Shown here piece by piece: positions 36,685 through 45,247 of a DNA stretch of 64,000 bases. Each line of letters starts with the position of its first letter. The stretch's first letter is position 1. The stretch is from an uncultured Croceicoccus sp. Lineage in GTDB: Bacteria; Pseudomonadota; Alphaproteobacteria; Sphingomonadales; Sphingomonadaceae. The stretch lies in assembly GCF_947496385.1 (NCBI RefSeq), contig NZ_CANMCP010000001.1, positions 496,001 through 560,000 of the forward strand. Direction: 5' to 3'. The position numbers and the translations under genes were made by a program. The notes beneath the pieces were generated by a model. That model ran no database searches. It had not been told where the DNA came from and saw only the letters and a program-made list of their open reading frames with translations.

Positions 36685-39600
36685 GCCTCCCGCCGCAGGG
36701 CGACCATCGGCGCGCCGGGGGTGAGCGCCTGGCGCTCCTCGGCATAGATGGCCGCGATCGTGCCGCTCGCCGGGCTTTCGAACGGGCATTCCATCTTCAT
36801 GGATTCGATGATGGCGATGATCTGCCCCTCGGTCACGCTGTCTCCCGGCGCCACATTCATCTTCCACACGCTCCCGCCAAAGGGCGCCTCGATCAGCTCG
36901 GCCCCGTCGGGAACCTCGATGGCCGGGGCCGCAGCGCCGAGCCCGACCTCATCCTCGATGAGATCGCTCACCCGGTCGAATTCGCCGGAGCGTTCCCATT
37001 CGGCGCGCTCTGTATCGAAGGCGGCCTGTCGGGTTTTCTCGAACGCGGCGATGGATTCGGCATGTTCGGCAAGGAAAGCGCGATAATCGGCGAGGCGGAA
37101 CTCCGAATGCTCGACCTCGATCGCGCGGCGTCCGTTGGGAAAATCGCGGCGCCATTCGGCAAGCTCGTGGGCATCCACCTTGAAGAAGCGGATCTGATCG
37201 AAAAAGCGCAGCAGCCACGGCTTTCCATCGACGAAGGCGCCGGTCTGCCTGTGGGTGTTCCACACCTGGATCGTGCGGCCGAAAAGCTGGTATCCGCCCG
37301 GTCCTTCCATGCCGTAGATGCACATGTAGGCCCCGCCGATTCCCACCACATTGGGCGGGGTCCACGTGCGCGCCGGATTATACTTCGTCGTGACCAGCCT
37401 TTGCCGCGGGTCGACGGGCGTCGCGACCGGCGCGCCGAGGTACACATCGCCCAGCCCCATGACGAGATAGCTCGCATCGAAGATCAGCTTCTCCACCGCG
37501 TCGGCATCGGGTAGGCCGTTGATGCGGCGGATGAACTCGATATTGTCCGGGCACCACGGTGCATCGTCGCGGACCGCGCCCATGTATTTCTCGATCGTTT
37601 CCTCGATCGCCGGGTCGCGCCAGCTCAGCGGGAGATGCACGATGCGCGAGGGCACGGTGAAATCCTCAAGATCGCCCAATGCTTCTTCCGCCGCGATGAG
37701 CGCGTCGAGCGCGCCCTTCTGATCCAGAGAATGCCCGTCGAAATGCAGTTGCAGCGAGCGGATGCCGGGCACGATGTCGATCACGCCAGGCAGGGCGCGC
37801 CGTTCGAGTTCCTCCATCAGGGCGTGCACGCGAATGCGCAATTCGATGTCGAGCACGATGTCCCCGTATTCGACGAGGATATTGCGGTCGCCCTGCTGTC
37901 GATAGACGGTGCGCGGGCGGTGCCCCTGCGCCTCGATCATGCCGAGAACGGGGGAGAGCGCGGCAAGGTCGGAGCCCGCATCGGGCGTATCGTCGTGCGA
38001 CAGGGGCAGGCGGTCGGCCTGTGCCGCATCCTCCACTGTGACGGGGACGAAGCGGACGGTATCGTCGGGCGAAAGCTGTCCGATCTTCCATCTGTCCGCT
38101 GCGATCACCGTGAACGGACAGACGAACCCGCCGAGCGAAGGGCCGTCCGGTCCCAGGATGATCGGCATGTCGCCGGTGAAATCGACCGCGCCGATGGCAT
38201 AGGGATTGTCGTGAATGTTCGACGGGTGCAGCCCGGCCTCGCCGCCGTCCTTGCGCGCCCATTCAGGTTTCGGCCCGACGAGCCGCACCCCGGTCCGGTT
38301 GCTGTTGTAATGCACCTGCCAGCGGGCATCGGCGATCTGCGCGATGTCGGCCTCGGTAAAGAAATCCGGCGCGCCGTGCGGCCCGTAAAGCACGCGCAGC
38401 GCCCATTGCGTGCCGAACGCGGGTTCGCCCGTCAGCGGACAGGGCGCGGCGGTTTCGCCACGTTCGAGATGCAGCGTATCGCCCGCAAGCAATTGCCGCG
38501 CGGCATGCCCGCCGAACTGTCCCAGCGCAAAGGTGCTGCGGCTGCCGAGATAGGACGCAATGTCGAGCCCGCCGGCGAACAGGACATAGCCGCGCACGCC
38601 GCCGCCACTCACCCGGCCAAGCGCGAGCGTCTGCCCGGCCGCGATGTCGAGCACGGTGCCCCTCGGCGCCGGTTCGCCATCCAGCGTGGCGCCGAAATCC
38701 GCGCCCATGAGACAGATTCGCGCATCCGCATTGAAGAGCAGCGTCGGCCCGCTCGCCGTCATTTCGAGGCCCGCCGTACCCTCCGCATTGCCGAGCATCA
38801 GATTGCCGAGCCGGAACGAACGGTCGTCCATCGGGCCGGAGGGCGGCACGCCGACGGACCAGTATCCCTCGCGGCCGGGCCAGTCCTGTACCGTCGTCGC
38901 GGTGCCGCCGCTGATCACGCGGATGCTCGCCGGGCGGTAGTCGATGGTTTCAAGCAGCTTGGTCGAGACCGTCCCTCGGCCAAAATCCCCGTCGCGCAAT
39001 ACGTCGCGCAACCATCGCAGATTCGTCTCGATCCCGTCGATGCGCGTGTCGTCGAGCGCGTCCTGCATCGCGCCGATCGCGGCCTCGCGCGTGTCGGCGT
39101 GGACGATCATCTTGGCCAGCATGGGATCGTACCATGCGCTGATCTCGCTCCCCGCCATGCACCAGCGTTCGACGCGCACGTCGTCCGGAAACTCCACGGC
39201 GGTCAGCGTGCCGACCGTGGGCCGGTAATCCATCGCGGGATCCTCGGCATAGAGGCGCACCTGTATCGCGTGGCCCTTCGCCACCGGGGCGTCGGCGTCC
39301 ATGAACGCGAAATCGCCCTGTGCGCCCCGGATCATCCATTCGACGATGTCGATGCCCATGACCTCTTCGGTGACGCCGTGCTCCACCTGAAGCCGGGTGT
39401 TCATTTCGAGGAAGAAGAACTCCTCCCGCTCCGCATCGAACAGGAATTCCACCGTGCCGGCCGAAAGATAATGCGCCGCCTCACCCAGCCGGACCGCCGC
39501 ACCGATCAGCTCCGCACGCTTGGCATCCGACAGGCACGGGGCGGGCGCTTCCTCCACCACTTTCTGATTGCGACGCTGGAGCGAGCAGTCCCGTTCGCCC

Positions 39601-40271
39601 AATGGCGTAATGCGACCGGCGCCATCGCCGAAGATCTGCACCTCGATATGGCGCGCACGCCCGATATACCGTTCGAGGAACACGCCCGCGTCGCCGAAAT
39701 TGCCCTGGCCGAGCCGCGCCACCGCGTCGAACCCGTCGCGCACCGCGGCCTCGTCCTCGCAAATGCGCATGCCGATGCCGCCGCCGCCCGCGGTCGCCTT
39801 CACGATCACGGGAAAGCCGATGTCGCGCGCGGCCCCGGCCGCTTCCTCGCGGTCGGTGAGCAGGCCGGTGCCGGGGGCAAGCGGGACGCCGTGGCGCGCG
39901 GCAAGATCGCGGGCGCTATGCTTCAGGCCGAAAGTGCGGATGTCGTCCGCCGTCGGCCCGATAAACACGATCCCCGCCTCCTTGCACGCCTCGGCGAATT
40001 CGGTGCTTTCGGCGAGAAAGCCATAGCCGGGGTGGATCGCCCCCGCGCCGCTCTCGCGCGCGGCATCGAGGATCGAAGGGATGGAAAGATAGCTTTGCGA
40101 TGCCGTCGCCGGACCGATGCAGATGGCATGGTCGGCCTGCGAGACATGGAGCGAACCTGCATCCGCCTCGGAATAGACCGCGACGGAGCGCAGCCCCATG
40201 CGGCGGAGCGTGCGAATGATCCGCGTTGCGATAGCGCCCCGGTTGGCGACGAGGACCGTATCGAAGCTCAT
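36681..40271 (-). CDS. Urea/guanidine carboxylase (biotin-dependent)
   Basis: Multidomain carboxylase of 1196 aa: biotin carboxylase (about 1-450, ATP-grasp loop KATAGGGGIGMRI), carboxyltransferase halves (about 470-780 and 790-1080) and a C-terminal biotinyl domain with Lys1159 in ESMKMEC. It carboxylates urea to allophanate or guanidine to carboxyguanidine. Because two DUF1989 proteins, recently shown to form carboxyguanidine deiminase, are encoded just upstream and an ABC importer is present, guanidine is the better-supported substrate. The segment GAVDFTGDMPII has Asp where the yeast urea amidolyase, as I remember it, has Asn; this may be the residue reported to separate the two activities and should be aligned. 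ATGA overlaps on both sides. Confidence 0.92.
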   Translation of the reverse strand: MSFDTVLVANRGAIATRIIRTLRRMGLRSVAVYSEADAGSLHVSQADHAICIGPATASQSYLSIPSILDAARESGAGAIHPGYGFLAESTEFAEACKEAGIVFIGPTADDIRTFGLKHSARDLAARHGVPLAPGTGLLTDREEAAGAARDIGFPVIVKATAGGGGIGMRICEDEAAVRDGFDAVARLGQGNFGDAGVFLERYIGRARHIEVQIFGDGAGRITPLGERDCSLQRRNQKVVEEAPAPCLSDAKRAELIGAAVRLGEAAHYLSAGTVEFLFDAEREEFFFLEMNTRLQVEHGVTEEVMGIDIVEWMIRGAQGDFAFMDADAPVAKGHAIQVRLYAEDPAMDYRPTVGTLTAVEFPDDVRVERWCMAGSEISAWYDPMLAKMIVHADTREAAIGAMQDALDDTRIDGIETNLRWLRDVLRDGDFGRGTVSTKLLETIDYRPASIRVISGGTATTVQDWPGREGYWSVGVPPSGPMDDRSFRLGNLMLGNAEGTAGLEMTASGPTLLFNADARICLMGADFGATLDGEPAPRGTVLDIAAGQTLALGRVSGGGVRGYVLFAGGLDIASYLGSRSTFALGQFGGHAARQLLAGDTLHLERGETAAPCPLTGEPAFGTQWALRVLYGPHGAPDFFTEADIAQIADARWQVHYNSNRTGVRLVGPKPEWARKDGGEAGLHPSNIHDNPYAIGAVDFTGDMPIILGPDGPSLGGFVCPFTVIAADRWKIGQLSPDDTVRFVPVTVEDAAQADRLPLSHDDTPDAGSDLAALSPVLGMIEAQGHRPRTVYRQQGDRNILVEYGDIVLDIELRIRVHALMEELERRALPGVIDIVPGIRSLQLHFDGHSLDQKGALDALIAAEEALGDLEDFTVPSRIVHLPLSWRDPAIEETIEKYMGAVRDDAPWCPDNIEFIRRINGLPDADAVEKLIFDASYLVMGLGDVYLGAPVATPVDPRQRLVTTKYNPARTWTPPNVVGIGGAYMCIYGMEGPGGYQLFGRTIQVWNTHRQTGAFVDGKPWLLRFFDQIRFFKVDAHELAEWRRDFPNGRRAIEVEHSEFRLADYRAFLAEHAESIAAFEKTRQAAFDTERAEWERSGEFDRVSDLIEDEVGLGAAAPAIEVPDGAELIEAPFGGSVWKMNVAPGDSVTEGQIIAIIESMKMECPFESPASGTIAAIYAEERQALTPGAPMVALRREA

Positions 40272-40903
40272 GCCGAAACGATCATGCGGACGGGGGTGGG
40301 GTTGAACGCGTTGCACGGATTGTTGATCTGCGGACAATTGGACACGACCACGATCACGTCCATTTCGGCATGGAGATCGACGGTGAGGCCCGGTGCGGAG
40401 ATGCCGTCCACGATGCCGAGCGAGCCGTCATCCTCCACCGGCACGTTCATGAAGAAATTGATGTTGGACACCATGTCGCGCTTCCCCCGCCGTTCGGTGA
40501 GGTTCGCCTCCAGGAAATTTTCGACGCAGGCGTGTTGCGACTTCGTATGATGACCGTATCGCAAGGTATTGGATTCGCACGAACATGCGCCGCCGATGGT
40601 GTCGTGATATTCGACCGAGGTATCGGTGATCGTCATCATCGGGCGCCCTTCGTTCGAGCGCAGCACGGTGCCCTTGCGCAGGAACAGATTGCCCTGCGCG
40701 GCGACGGTGTCCTGCGCGCTGTAACGTTCGGCATCGTCCGCTTCGCTATAGAGCAGGAAATCGACGGCCTGGTTGCCCTCCACATCGACGATGCGCAGCG
40801 TCTGCCCGGCCTTCACATGGTGGAGCCAGGGTGCGCGGGCGGCGACGATTTCGTCATGCACGATCGGGCCGGGGAGGCCGGCAACATTCGGGTCGTTGCT
40901 CAT
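40268..40903 (-). CDS. DUF1989 protein (urea carboxylase-associated; carboxyguanidine deiminase subunit)
   Basis: Protein of 211 aa of the DUF1989 family ('urea carboxylase-associated protein'). Pairs of these proteins have been shown to form carboxyguanidine deiminase (CgdAB), converting carboxyguanidine to allophanate plus ammonia. Potential metal or active-site residues include the cluster CSCESNTLRYGHH (written ACSCESNTLRYGHH) and the C-terminal NCPQINNPCN. RBS GAAGGA precedes the ATG. It overlaps the carboxylase start by ATGA and follows its longer paralogue after 30 bases. Which of the two corresponds to CgdA or CgdB I cannot tell. Confidence 0.88.
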   Translation of the reverse strand: MSNDPNVAGLPGPIVHDEIVAARAPWLHHVKAGQTLRIVDVEGNQAVDFLLYSEADDAERYSAQDTVAAQGNLFLRKGTVLRSNEGRPMMTITDTSVEYHDTIGGACSCESNTLRYGHHTKSQHACVENFLEANLTERRGKRDMVSNINFFMNVPVEDDGSLGIVDGISAPGLTVDLHAEMDVIVVVSNCPQINNPCNAFNPTPVRMIVSA

Positions 40904-40933
40904 GTCGGCAAGTCCTTCTATCAGCAGCGCCGT

Positions 40934-41758
40934 TCAGCGGCGGTAGTAGTCTTCGACGTTCTGAAACGCGCGCAAGCCTTCGGGCGTGGCGTTGCGCACC
41001 GGGTCGTCGGCCGGGGCGGGGGCGCCGCGCCATGCCGTCGCACGCAGCGGGGTCACGCTCCATTCCGCGCGCGGGTCGAGCACGTGGGGGCAATTGGCGA
41101 GCACGACGATCACGTCCATCTCGGCGCGCATCACGATTTCGCGGCCTTTCTCGAACGGGCCGACCTGCGGGGTAATGGTCCCGTCCTTCCCGATCCGCGT
41201 GCCCTTGAACAGGTTCACGCACGGGTGCACGTCGCGCCGCGTCAGCCCGTGCTTGGCCGAGCCGAGGATGAGCCGGTCGCGCCCGTTGGGGGTGGGGCCG
41301 CTGTTGCGCCCCTCGCCATATTTCGCCGCGTTGGTGGCCGCGTTCGACGTGCCGCAAAACGTGTCATGCGTGCCGGCGCCGTCCTCGATCACGCTCATCA
41401 GCACGCGGCCCATGTCGGACAGGAGCAGCCGTCCGATCGCGAGATAGGCGTTCCACTGCACCTTTACCGTATCGGCGACGTTCAGCCGCTCCGTCGGCAT
41501 GTCCGCATTGTAGAGCAGCATCGAGGCACAGGCATCGCCGCCAATATCGACGAGCCGCAGTCGCGTCCCGCGTTTCAGCACGCGGGTCGCATAGCCGCCC
41601 GCCGCGATCGTTTCCTCCCACACCAGGTCGCCTGTATCGACACCATCGGGCAGGTCGTCGGCGACGGGCGGGATGATCGGCATGGCCTCCGCGACGGTTC
41701 CGGCCATGGCGCGCGCATGGTCGCGCGCGGCCATCGGGTTGGCGAGATTGGTTGTCAT
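40934..41758 (-). CDS. DUF1989 protein, longer paralogue (carboxyguanidine deiminase subunit)
   Basis: Protein of 274 aa, homologous to the shorter DUF1989 protein downstream (shared pattern GTRLRLVDIGGDACASMLLYN, seen here as LRLVDIGGDACASMLLYN; also FCGTSNAATNAAKYGEG and VLANCPHVLDP). Expected second subunit of carboxyguanidine deiminase. The frame continues upstream to 41926, but the ATG at 41758 overlaps the stop of the regulator gene by ATGA and gives the usual MTTNLANP start. Its place between the regulator and the carboxylase supports one operon. Confidence 0.87.
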   Translation of the reverse strand: MTTNLANPMAARDHARAMAGTVAEAMPIIPPVADDLPDGVDTGDLVWEETIAAGGYATRVLKRGTRLRLVDIGGDACASMLLYNADMPTERLNVADTVKVQWNAYLAIGRLLLSDMGRVLMSVIEDGAGTHDTFCGTSNAATNAAKYGEGRNSGPTPNGRDRLILGSAKHGLTRRDVHPCVNLFKGTRIGKDGTITPQVGPFEKGREIVMRAEMDVIVVLANCPHVLDPRAEWSVTPLRATAWRGAPAPADDPVRNATPEGLRAFQNVEDYYRR

Positions 41759-42282
41759 ACCTTCGCGTCCTTGTTTTTTGCCTTGCGTCCTTTGGCGGCG
41801 GGCTCCGGCGCATCGGCGGATGCGGCCCATTCCGGCGTGTCCAGTTCGTGCAAGGGGGGGAGCAGGGCGGTTGTCGTCACCAGCTGAAGCTGATTGATGC
41901 CGCGAATGCTGCGCAAGGCATCGCACAGCTCTTCGAGCCGCATCGCCGGCCCCTGCACGAGCAACACCTCCAGCGACTGATCATCCTCGAGGAAGACATG
42001 CTGCGAGGAGATGACTTCCTTCAGGTAATCCGCCTGCGTCTCGGCGAGCTGTTGCCGCACGCGCCCGCGATTGCCGCGATAGACGAGGGTGATCGTCCCC
42101 GCGAGCATGTCGTCCGGGCGGAACTGCGCCTCATGCTCCGCGAGCGCGTGGCGGATCAGCTCGGCGATAAGCTGCGAGCGGGAGGGAAGCCCGCGCTCCT
42201 CCACCATCATGTCGAGCTGACGGAACAATTCGGCGGGCAGGCTCATGCTCAGACGCGCCAGATTGTTGGAATCGGAACTCAT
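41755..42282 (-). CDS. NikR-like ribbon-helix-helix regulator lacking nickel ligands
   Basis: Regulator of 175 aa: ribbon-helix-helix DNA-binding domain (LARLSMSLPAELFRQLD, PSRSQLIAELIRHAL) and a NikR-type ACT-like C-terminal domain (MLAGTITLVYRG, VISSQHVFLEDDQSLEVLLV), plus a basic tail (GRKAKNKDAKV). Aligned with E. coli NikR, ligand His76 is Ala84, His87 is kept as His95, His89 is Phe97 and Cys95 is Ser103, so the high-affinity nickel site is missing. It probably binds another effector, perhaps guanidine/urea or a derivative. The inverted repeat at 42300-42325, 17 bases upstream of its ATG, is the likely operator, with copies at 45098 and 48459. Confidence 0.87.
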   Translation of the reverse strand: MSSDSNNLARLSMSLPAELFRQLDMMVEERGLPSRSQLIAELIRHALAEHEAQFRPDDMLAGTITLVYRGNRGRVRQQLAETQADYLKEVISSQHVFLEDDQSLEVLLVQGPAMRLEELCDALRSIRGINQLQLVTTTALLPPLHELDTPEWAASADAPEPAAKGRKAKNKDAKV

Positions 42283-42294
42283 GCGACCTCTTTC

Positions 42295-43113
42295 TCAATT
42301 ATTACGTTTATTGTCAATCGTAATACTGTTGGTGTCATCGGCCCGAAGGTTCGCCCGGTCATCGCTGCGATCTTCCAGCGCCGCCGGATCCTTCTTCGAC
42401 AGCTCCAGGTCGTAGACCGCCGTGGCGCCGAAACGGTGCGGCGCGTGCGGATCGTGGCGGCGCTTGTCGAGCGTGAGAACCCGCGTGCCGAGCGTGAACG
42501 CTTCCTTCAGATCATGGGTGACCATGATCACGGTCAGCGCATATTCGTTCCACAGCCGGGTGATGAGCGCATGCATATCCGCGCGGATACCGGGGTCGAG
42601 CGCGCCGAACGGTTCGTCCAGCAACAGGATCCGCGGCCGCTTGATGAGCGCCTGCGCAATGGCGAGCCGCTGCTGCATCCCGCCCGACATTTCCGCGGGG
42701 TAGAGGTGCATCGCATCCTTGAGCCCCACGGCGTCGAGCATCTCCTCCGCCTGCTCACGCGCGGCCCGCTTGCCCGCACCGAACAGACGGGCGGCAAAGG
42801 GGGCCTGCGCACATTCGAGGCCGAACATCACATTGCCCAGCGCGGACAGATGCGCGAACACCGAATAGCGTTGAAACACGACCCCGCGATCCGGCCCGCA
42901 TTCGGGGGGAAGCGTCTCCCCGTCGAGGAGGATGGACCCCCGCGTCGGTGCCTCCTGTCCCAGGATCACGCGCAGCAGGCTGCTCTTGCCCGCGCCCGAG
43001 GGGCCGATGATCGATACGAAGGACCGGTCCGCAATGTCGAGCGAGACATTCTCCAGCACGATCTTGTCGCCATATTCGACCCAGATATTGCGGAGGCTCA
43101 GCAGCGCGCTCAA
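42295..43113 (-). CDS. ABC transporter ATP-binding protein (nitrate/taurine/guanidine type)
   Basis: ATPase of 272 aa: Walker A GPSGAGKS, Q-loop VFQRYSVF, signature MSGGMQQRLAIAQAL, Walker B ILLLDEPFGALD and H-loop VTHD. It energises import by the permease encoded upstream. No ATG fits; a TTG at 43113 overlaps the permease stop as TTGA and follows GGAGCAGGA, giving MSALLSLRNIWVEYGDK, so I chose it. The C-terminus has a 40-residue extension (KKDPAALEDRSDDRANLRAD) whose final codons contain operator A, an unusual overlap of coding and regulatory sequence. Confidence 0.9.
   Translation of the reverse strand: MSALLSLRNIWVEYGDKIVLENVSLDIADRSFVSIIGPSGAGKSSLLRVILGQEAPTRGSILLDGETLPPECGPDRGVVFQRYSVFAHLSALGNVMFGLECAQAPFAARLFGAGKRAAREQAEEMLDAVGLKDAMHLYPAEMSGGMQQRLAIAQALIKRPRILLLDEPFGALDPGIRADMHALITRLWNEYALTVIMVTHDLKEAFTLGTRVLTLDKRRHDPHAPHRFGATAVYDLELSKKDPAALEDRSDDRANLRADDTNSITIDNKRNN
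42300..42325. promoter_or_regulatory. Operator copy A (TATTAC-N14-GTAATA)
   Basis: Perfect inverted repeat TATTAC (42300-42305), 14 bases, GTAATA (42320-42325). It lies inside the last codons of the ABC ATPase gene (encoding SITIDNKRN) and just before the regulator ATG. On the minus strand TTGACA sits two bases into the spacer, as in the other copies, but no -10 follows at normal distance. Same architecture as NikR sites (two spaced half-sites). Confidence 0.65.
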
Positions 43114-43925
43114 TATCCTGCTCCATGGGCCCAGGGGAACATGCGGCGGCTCGCCTGCGTGAGCAGCAGGTCCATCGTCACGGCGAGCAGCGCAATCCAC
43201 GCCACATAGGGCAGGATGATGTCCATCGACAGGTAGCGCCGCACCAGAAAGATGCGATAGCCAAGCCCCACGTCCGCCGCGATCGCCTCCGCGGAAATCA
43301 GGAACACCCATGCCGGGCCGAGCGAGAGCCGCACCGCATGGATGAGCCGGGGCATCGCCTGCGGGAGAGCGACCCGGATCATCACCTGCCAGCTATTGGC
43401 GCCCAGTGTCTGTGCCTTGATGATCTGTTCGCGGGGCAGGGCGGCGATATGGGCGGCGATGTCACGGATCATGAACGGCGCGATGCCGATGACGATGAGC
43501 GCAACCTTCGCCGTTTCGCCCAGCCCGAACGCGATGAACAACACCGGCAGCAGCGCGATCGGGGGAATGACGGCAATGCCGGTCACCAGCGGCCCGAACG
43601 TCGCGCGCACCGTCGGCAATATGCCCAGCACCAGCCCGGCCAGAAGCGCCGAAGCGGTCGAAATCAACAGCCCGATGGCGAGCCGCGTCAGGCTGGCGAA
43701 GGTATCGTCCCAGAACAGGCGCCCGCCCGAAAGCGGATCGCGTTCGAGGATCAGCGCCGCCATCGCATCGACCATCTGCCCCGGCAGCGGCAGGATCTTG
43801 TCCGCCGGGTTGATCGCGTGCCGGTCCGCGGCGAGGAGCAGGTAGAGCAGCAACAGCAGCGCGATCGGCAATGCGCCCATCATGATGGCGTGACCCCGCC
43901 CAAGCCTGCGGTTGACCCATCGCAT
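43110..43925 (-). CDS. ABC transporter permease
   Basis: Inner-membrane permease of 271 aa with about six helices and the BPD-transport signature EQIIKAQTLGANSWQVMIRV (EAA-loop). It belongs to the TauC/NrtB/SsuC-like class, which carries small molecules such as taurine, nitrate, thiamin precursors or guanidine. Starts 30 bases after the binding-protein gene; its stop overlaps the ATPase start. Substrate inferred from operon context. Confidence 0.9.
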   Translation of the reverse strand: MRWVNRRLGRGHAIMMGALPIALLLLLYLLLAADRHAINPADKILPLPGQMVDAMAALILERDPLSGGRLFWDDTFASLTRLAIGLLISTASALLAGLVLGILPTVRATFGPLVTGIAVIPPIALLPVLFIAFGLGETAKVALIVIGIAPFMIRDIAAHIAALPREQIIKAQTLGANSWQVMIRVALPQAMPRLIHAVRLSLGPAWVFLISAEAIAADVGLGYRIFLVRRYLSMDIILPYVAWIALLAVTMDLLLTQASRRMFPWAHGAGY

Positions 43926-43955
43926 CAGCGGCGGCCCCCCGTTATGCCCGCACGA

Positions 43956-45038
43956 TCAAAGCGCATTGTCGGCCGCCATCTGCATGAAGCTGTCGTCGAA
44001 ACGCAGCGTCACGTTCTGCGCATTGCCGAGCGTCTTGCCGCCGGGGAATGCCATGCCGACCGCATCCGCGGAACGCGCGCCCTGACCGAACAGGCCCTGA
44101 GAAAAGCTGAAATCGCGCACGCGCCGCATCGTTTCGACCAGCGCCGGCGAACGCGCCGCGGCGACGCCGGCCTGCGGCGTGTCATAGAGGAACGTCGTGG
44201 CGAGCTGTCCTTCGAACACCTCCGGCGTGGTGCCGGCCATCTTGGCCATGGCGTCGCGGGCGGCCTTGCCCTCTGCGTCCTGCCGCTTCATCAGGGCCAT
44301 CGTCTCGTACCAGATCCCGGCCAACGCCTTGCCCAAATTCGGATTGGATTTCAGCGTGGCCGTATCGACCACCAGCAGGTCGAGAATCTCGCCCGGAATA
44401 TCGGACGAGCTGAACACCATATTGGTGCCCGGCGTGTCCTTCATCGTGGAAAGCTGCGGGTTCCAGGCCACGGCGGCCTTGATCTCGGGCGCGGTGAAGG
44501 CGCCGGCGATGTCCGCATCCGCCGTGTTGATCGTGTTGACCGCGGTCATCGGCAGGCCCGCCGTTTCCAGCCCGCGCGCCAGCAGGTAATGCGATACCGA
44601 CAATTCGACGAGATGCACGTCCTTGCCCCGGATCGCGCCGAGCCGGTCATTGCCCTTGAGCAATATGCCGTCGTTTCCGTTCGAATAATCGCCGATGATG
44701 ACGGCGGTCGTATCCTTGCCTCCCGCGGCGGGAATGGTGAGCGCGTCCATGTTCGCGACCGTCACGCCGTCGAGCTTTCCGGCGGTGTACTGGTTCACCG
44801 ATTCCACGTAATCGTTCACCTGCACGAATTCGATGTCGAGGCCGTATTTGTCGGCCCATTTGTCGACGATCCCGGCCTGCTGGGCATAGGGCCAGGGCAT
44901 CCACCCGGCATAGATCGACCAGCCAATGTCGAAATCGGTGCGCGGACCGGCGGGCTCTTCCGGCGACGAACACGAGGCCAGCACGAGTGCACCGGCAATT
45001 GCGGCGATGTTCCCCGCGGTGCGGATACGGTTGATCAT
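43956..45038 (-). CDS. ABC transporter substrate-binding lipoprotein
   Basis: Lipoprotein of 360 aa of the NMT1/TauA-like periplasmic binding family. Lipobox LASC gives lipidated Cys23. The mature part begins TDFDIGWSIYAGWMPWPYA, and contains a domain typical of binding proteins for small nitrogen compounds (AWNPQLSTMKDTPG). The ATG at 45038 has GAAAGGAGACGAATC directly upstream; the open frame beyond it is non-coding. First gene of the eight-gene operon (binding protein, permease, ATPase, regulator, two DUF1989, carboxylase, allophanate hydrolase). Confidence 0.9.
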   Translation of the reverse strand: MINRIRTAGNIAAIAGALVLASCSSPEEPAGPRTDFDIGWSIYAGWMPWPYAQQAGIVDKWADKYGLDIEFVQVNDYVESVNQYTAGKLDGVTVANMDALTIPAAGGKDTTAVIIGDYSNGNDGILLKGNDRLGAIRGKDVHLVELSVSHYLLARGLETAGLPMTAVNTINTADADIAGAFTAPEIKAAVAWNPQLSTMKDTPGTNMVFSSSDIPGEILDLLVVDTATLKSNPNLGKALAGIWYETMALMKRQDAEGKAARDAMAKMAGTTPEVFEGQLATTFLYDTPQAGVAAARSPALVETMRRVRDFSFSQGLFGQGARSADAVGMAFPGGKTLGNAQNVTLRFDDSFMQMAADNAL

Positions 45039-45097
45039 GATTCGTCTCCTTTCGCGCTTGCAGCATTGCGCGATCCTGACGTCTTGTCCATGCCAAA

Positions 45098-45133
45098 TAT
45101 TACTATTGATCGTATTCGTAATATCGGTATAGT
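45098..45133 (+). promoter_or_regulatory. Operator copy B overlapping a plus-strand promoter
   Basis: Perfect inverted repeat TATTAC (45098-45103), 14 bases, GTAATA (45118-45123), extendable to seven bases per arm. Overlapping it on the plus strand, TTGATC (45106-45111), 16 bases, TATAGT (45128-45133) is a good promoter toward the metallo-beta-lactamase genes. The site sits in the 209-base divergent region between the ABC binding-protein gene and these genes, so bound regulator should repress the rightward promoter and may affect the leftward one. Confidence 0.7.
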
Positions 45134-45247
45134 CCTCGTCACATGCGGCGCCTTGGCAAGAGAGCGCCGCGTGCGATGTCCGGGGAGGGGGCGTCTGAAA
45201 ACGGCATGCGTTCAACGCCGCCCACGCGGCGGTTCGAAAGGATGACG

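Noticed and set aside
37635-40550. 971-residue plus-strand frame opposite the carboxylase
   Set aside because: Shadow of the carboxylase gene; no domain resemblance and no ribosome-binding site.
41755-42282. Annotating the regulator as nickel-responsive NikR
   Set aside because: Three of the four high-affinity nickel ligand positions are not conserved, and no urease, hydrogenase or nickel transporter genes are nearby.
43956-45038. Taurine, nitrate or thiamin-precursor ABC importer
   Set aside because: The protein families allow it, but there are no sulfonate, nitrate or thiamin genes in the operon; the DUF1989/carboxylase genes argue for a guanidine/urea-type substrate.
45039-45247. Possible guanidine-I riboswitch upstream of the ABC operon
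   Set aside because: I looked for the conserved ykkC core elements and saw none; the region contains an operator and promoter instead. A covariance search would be decisive.
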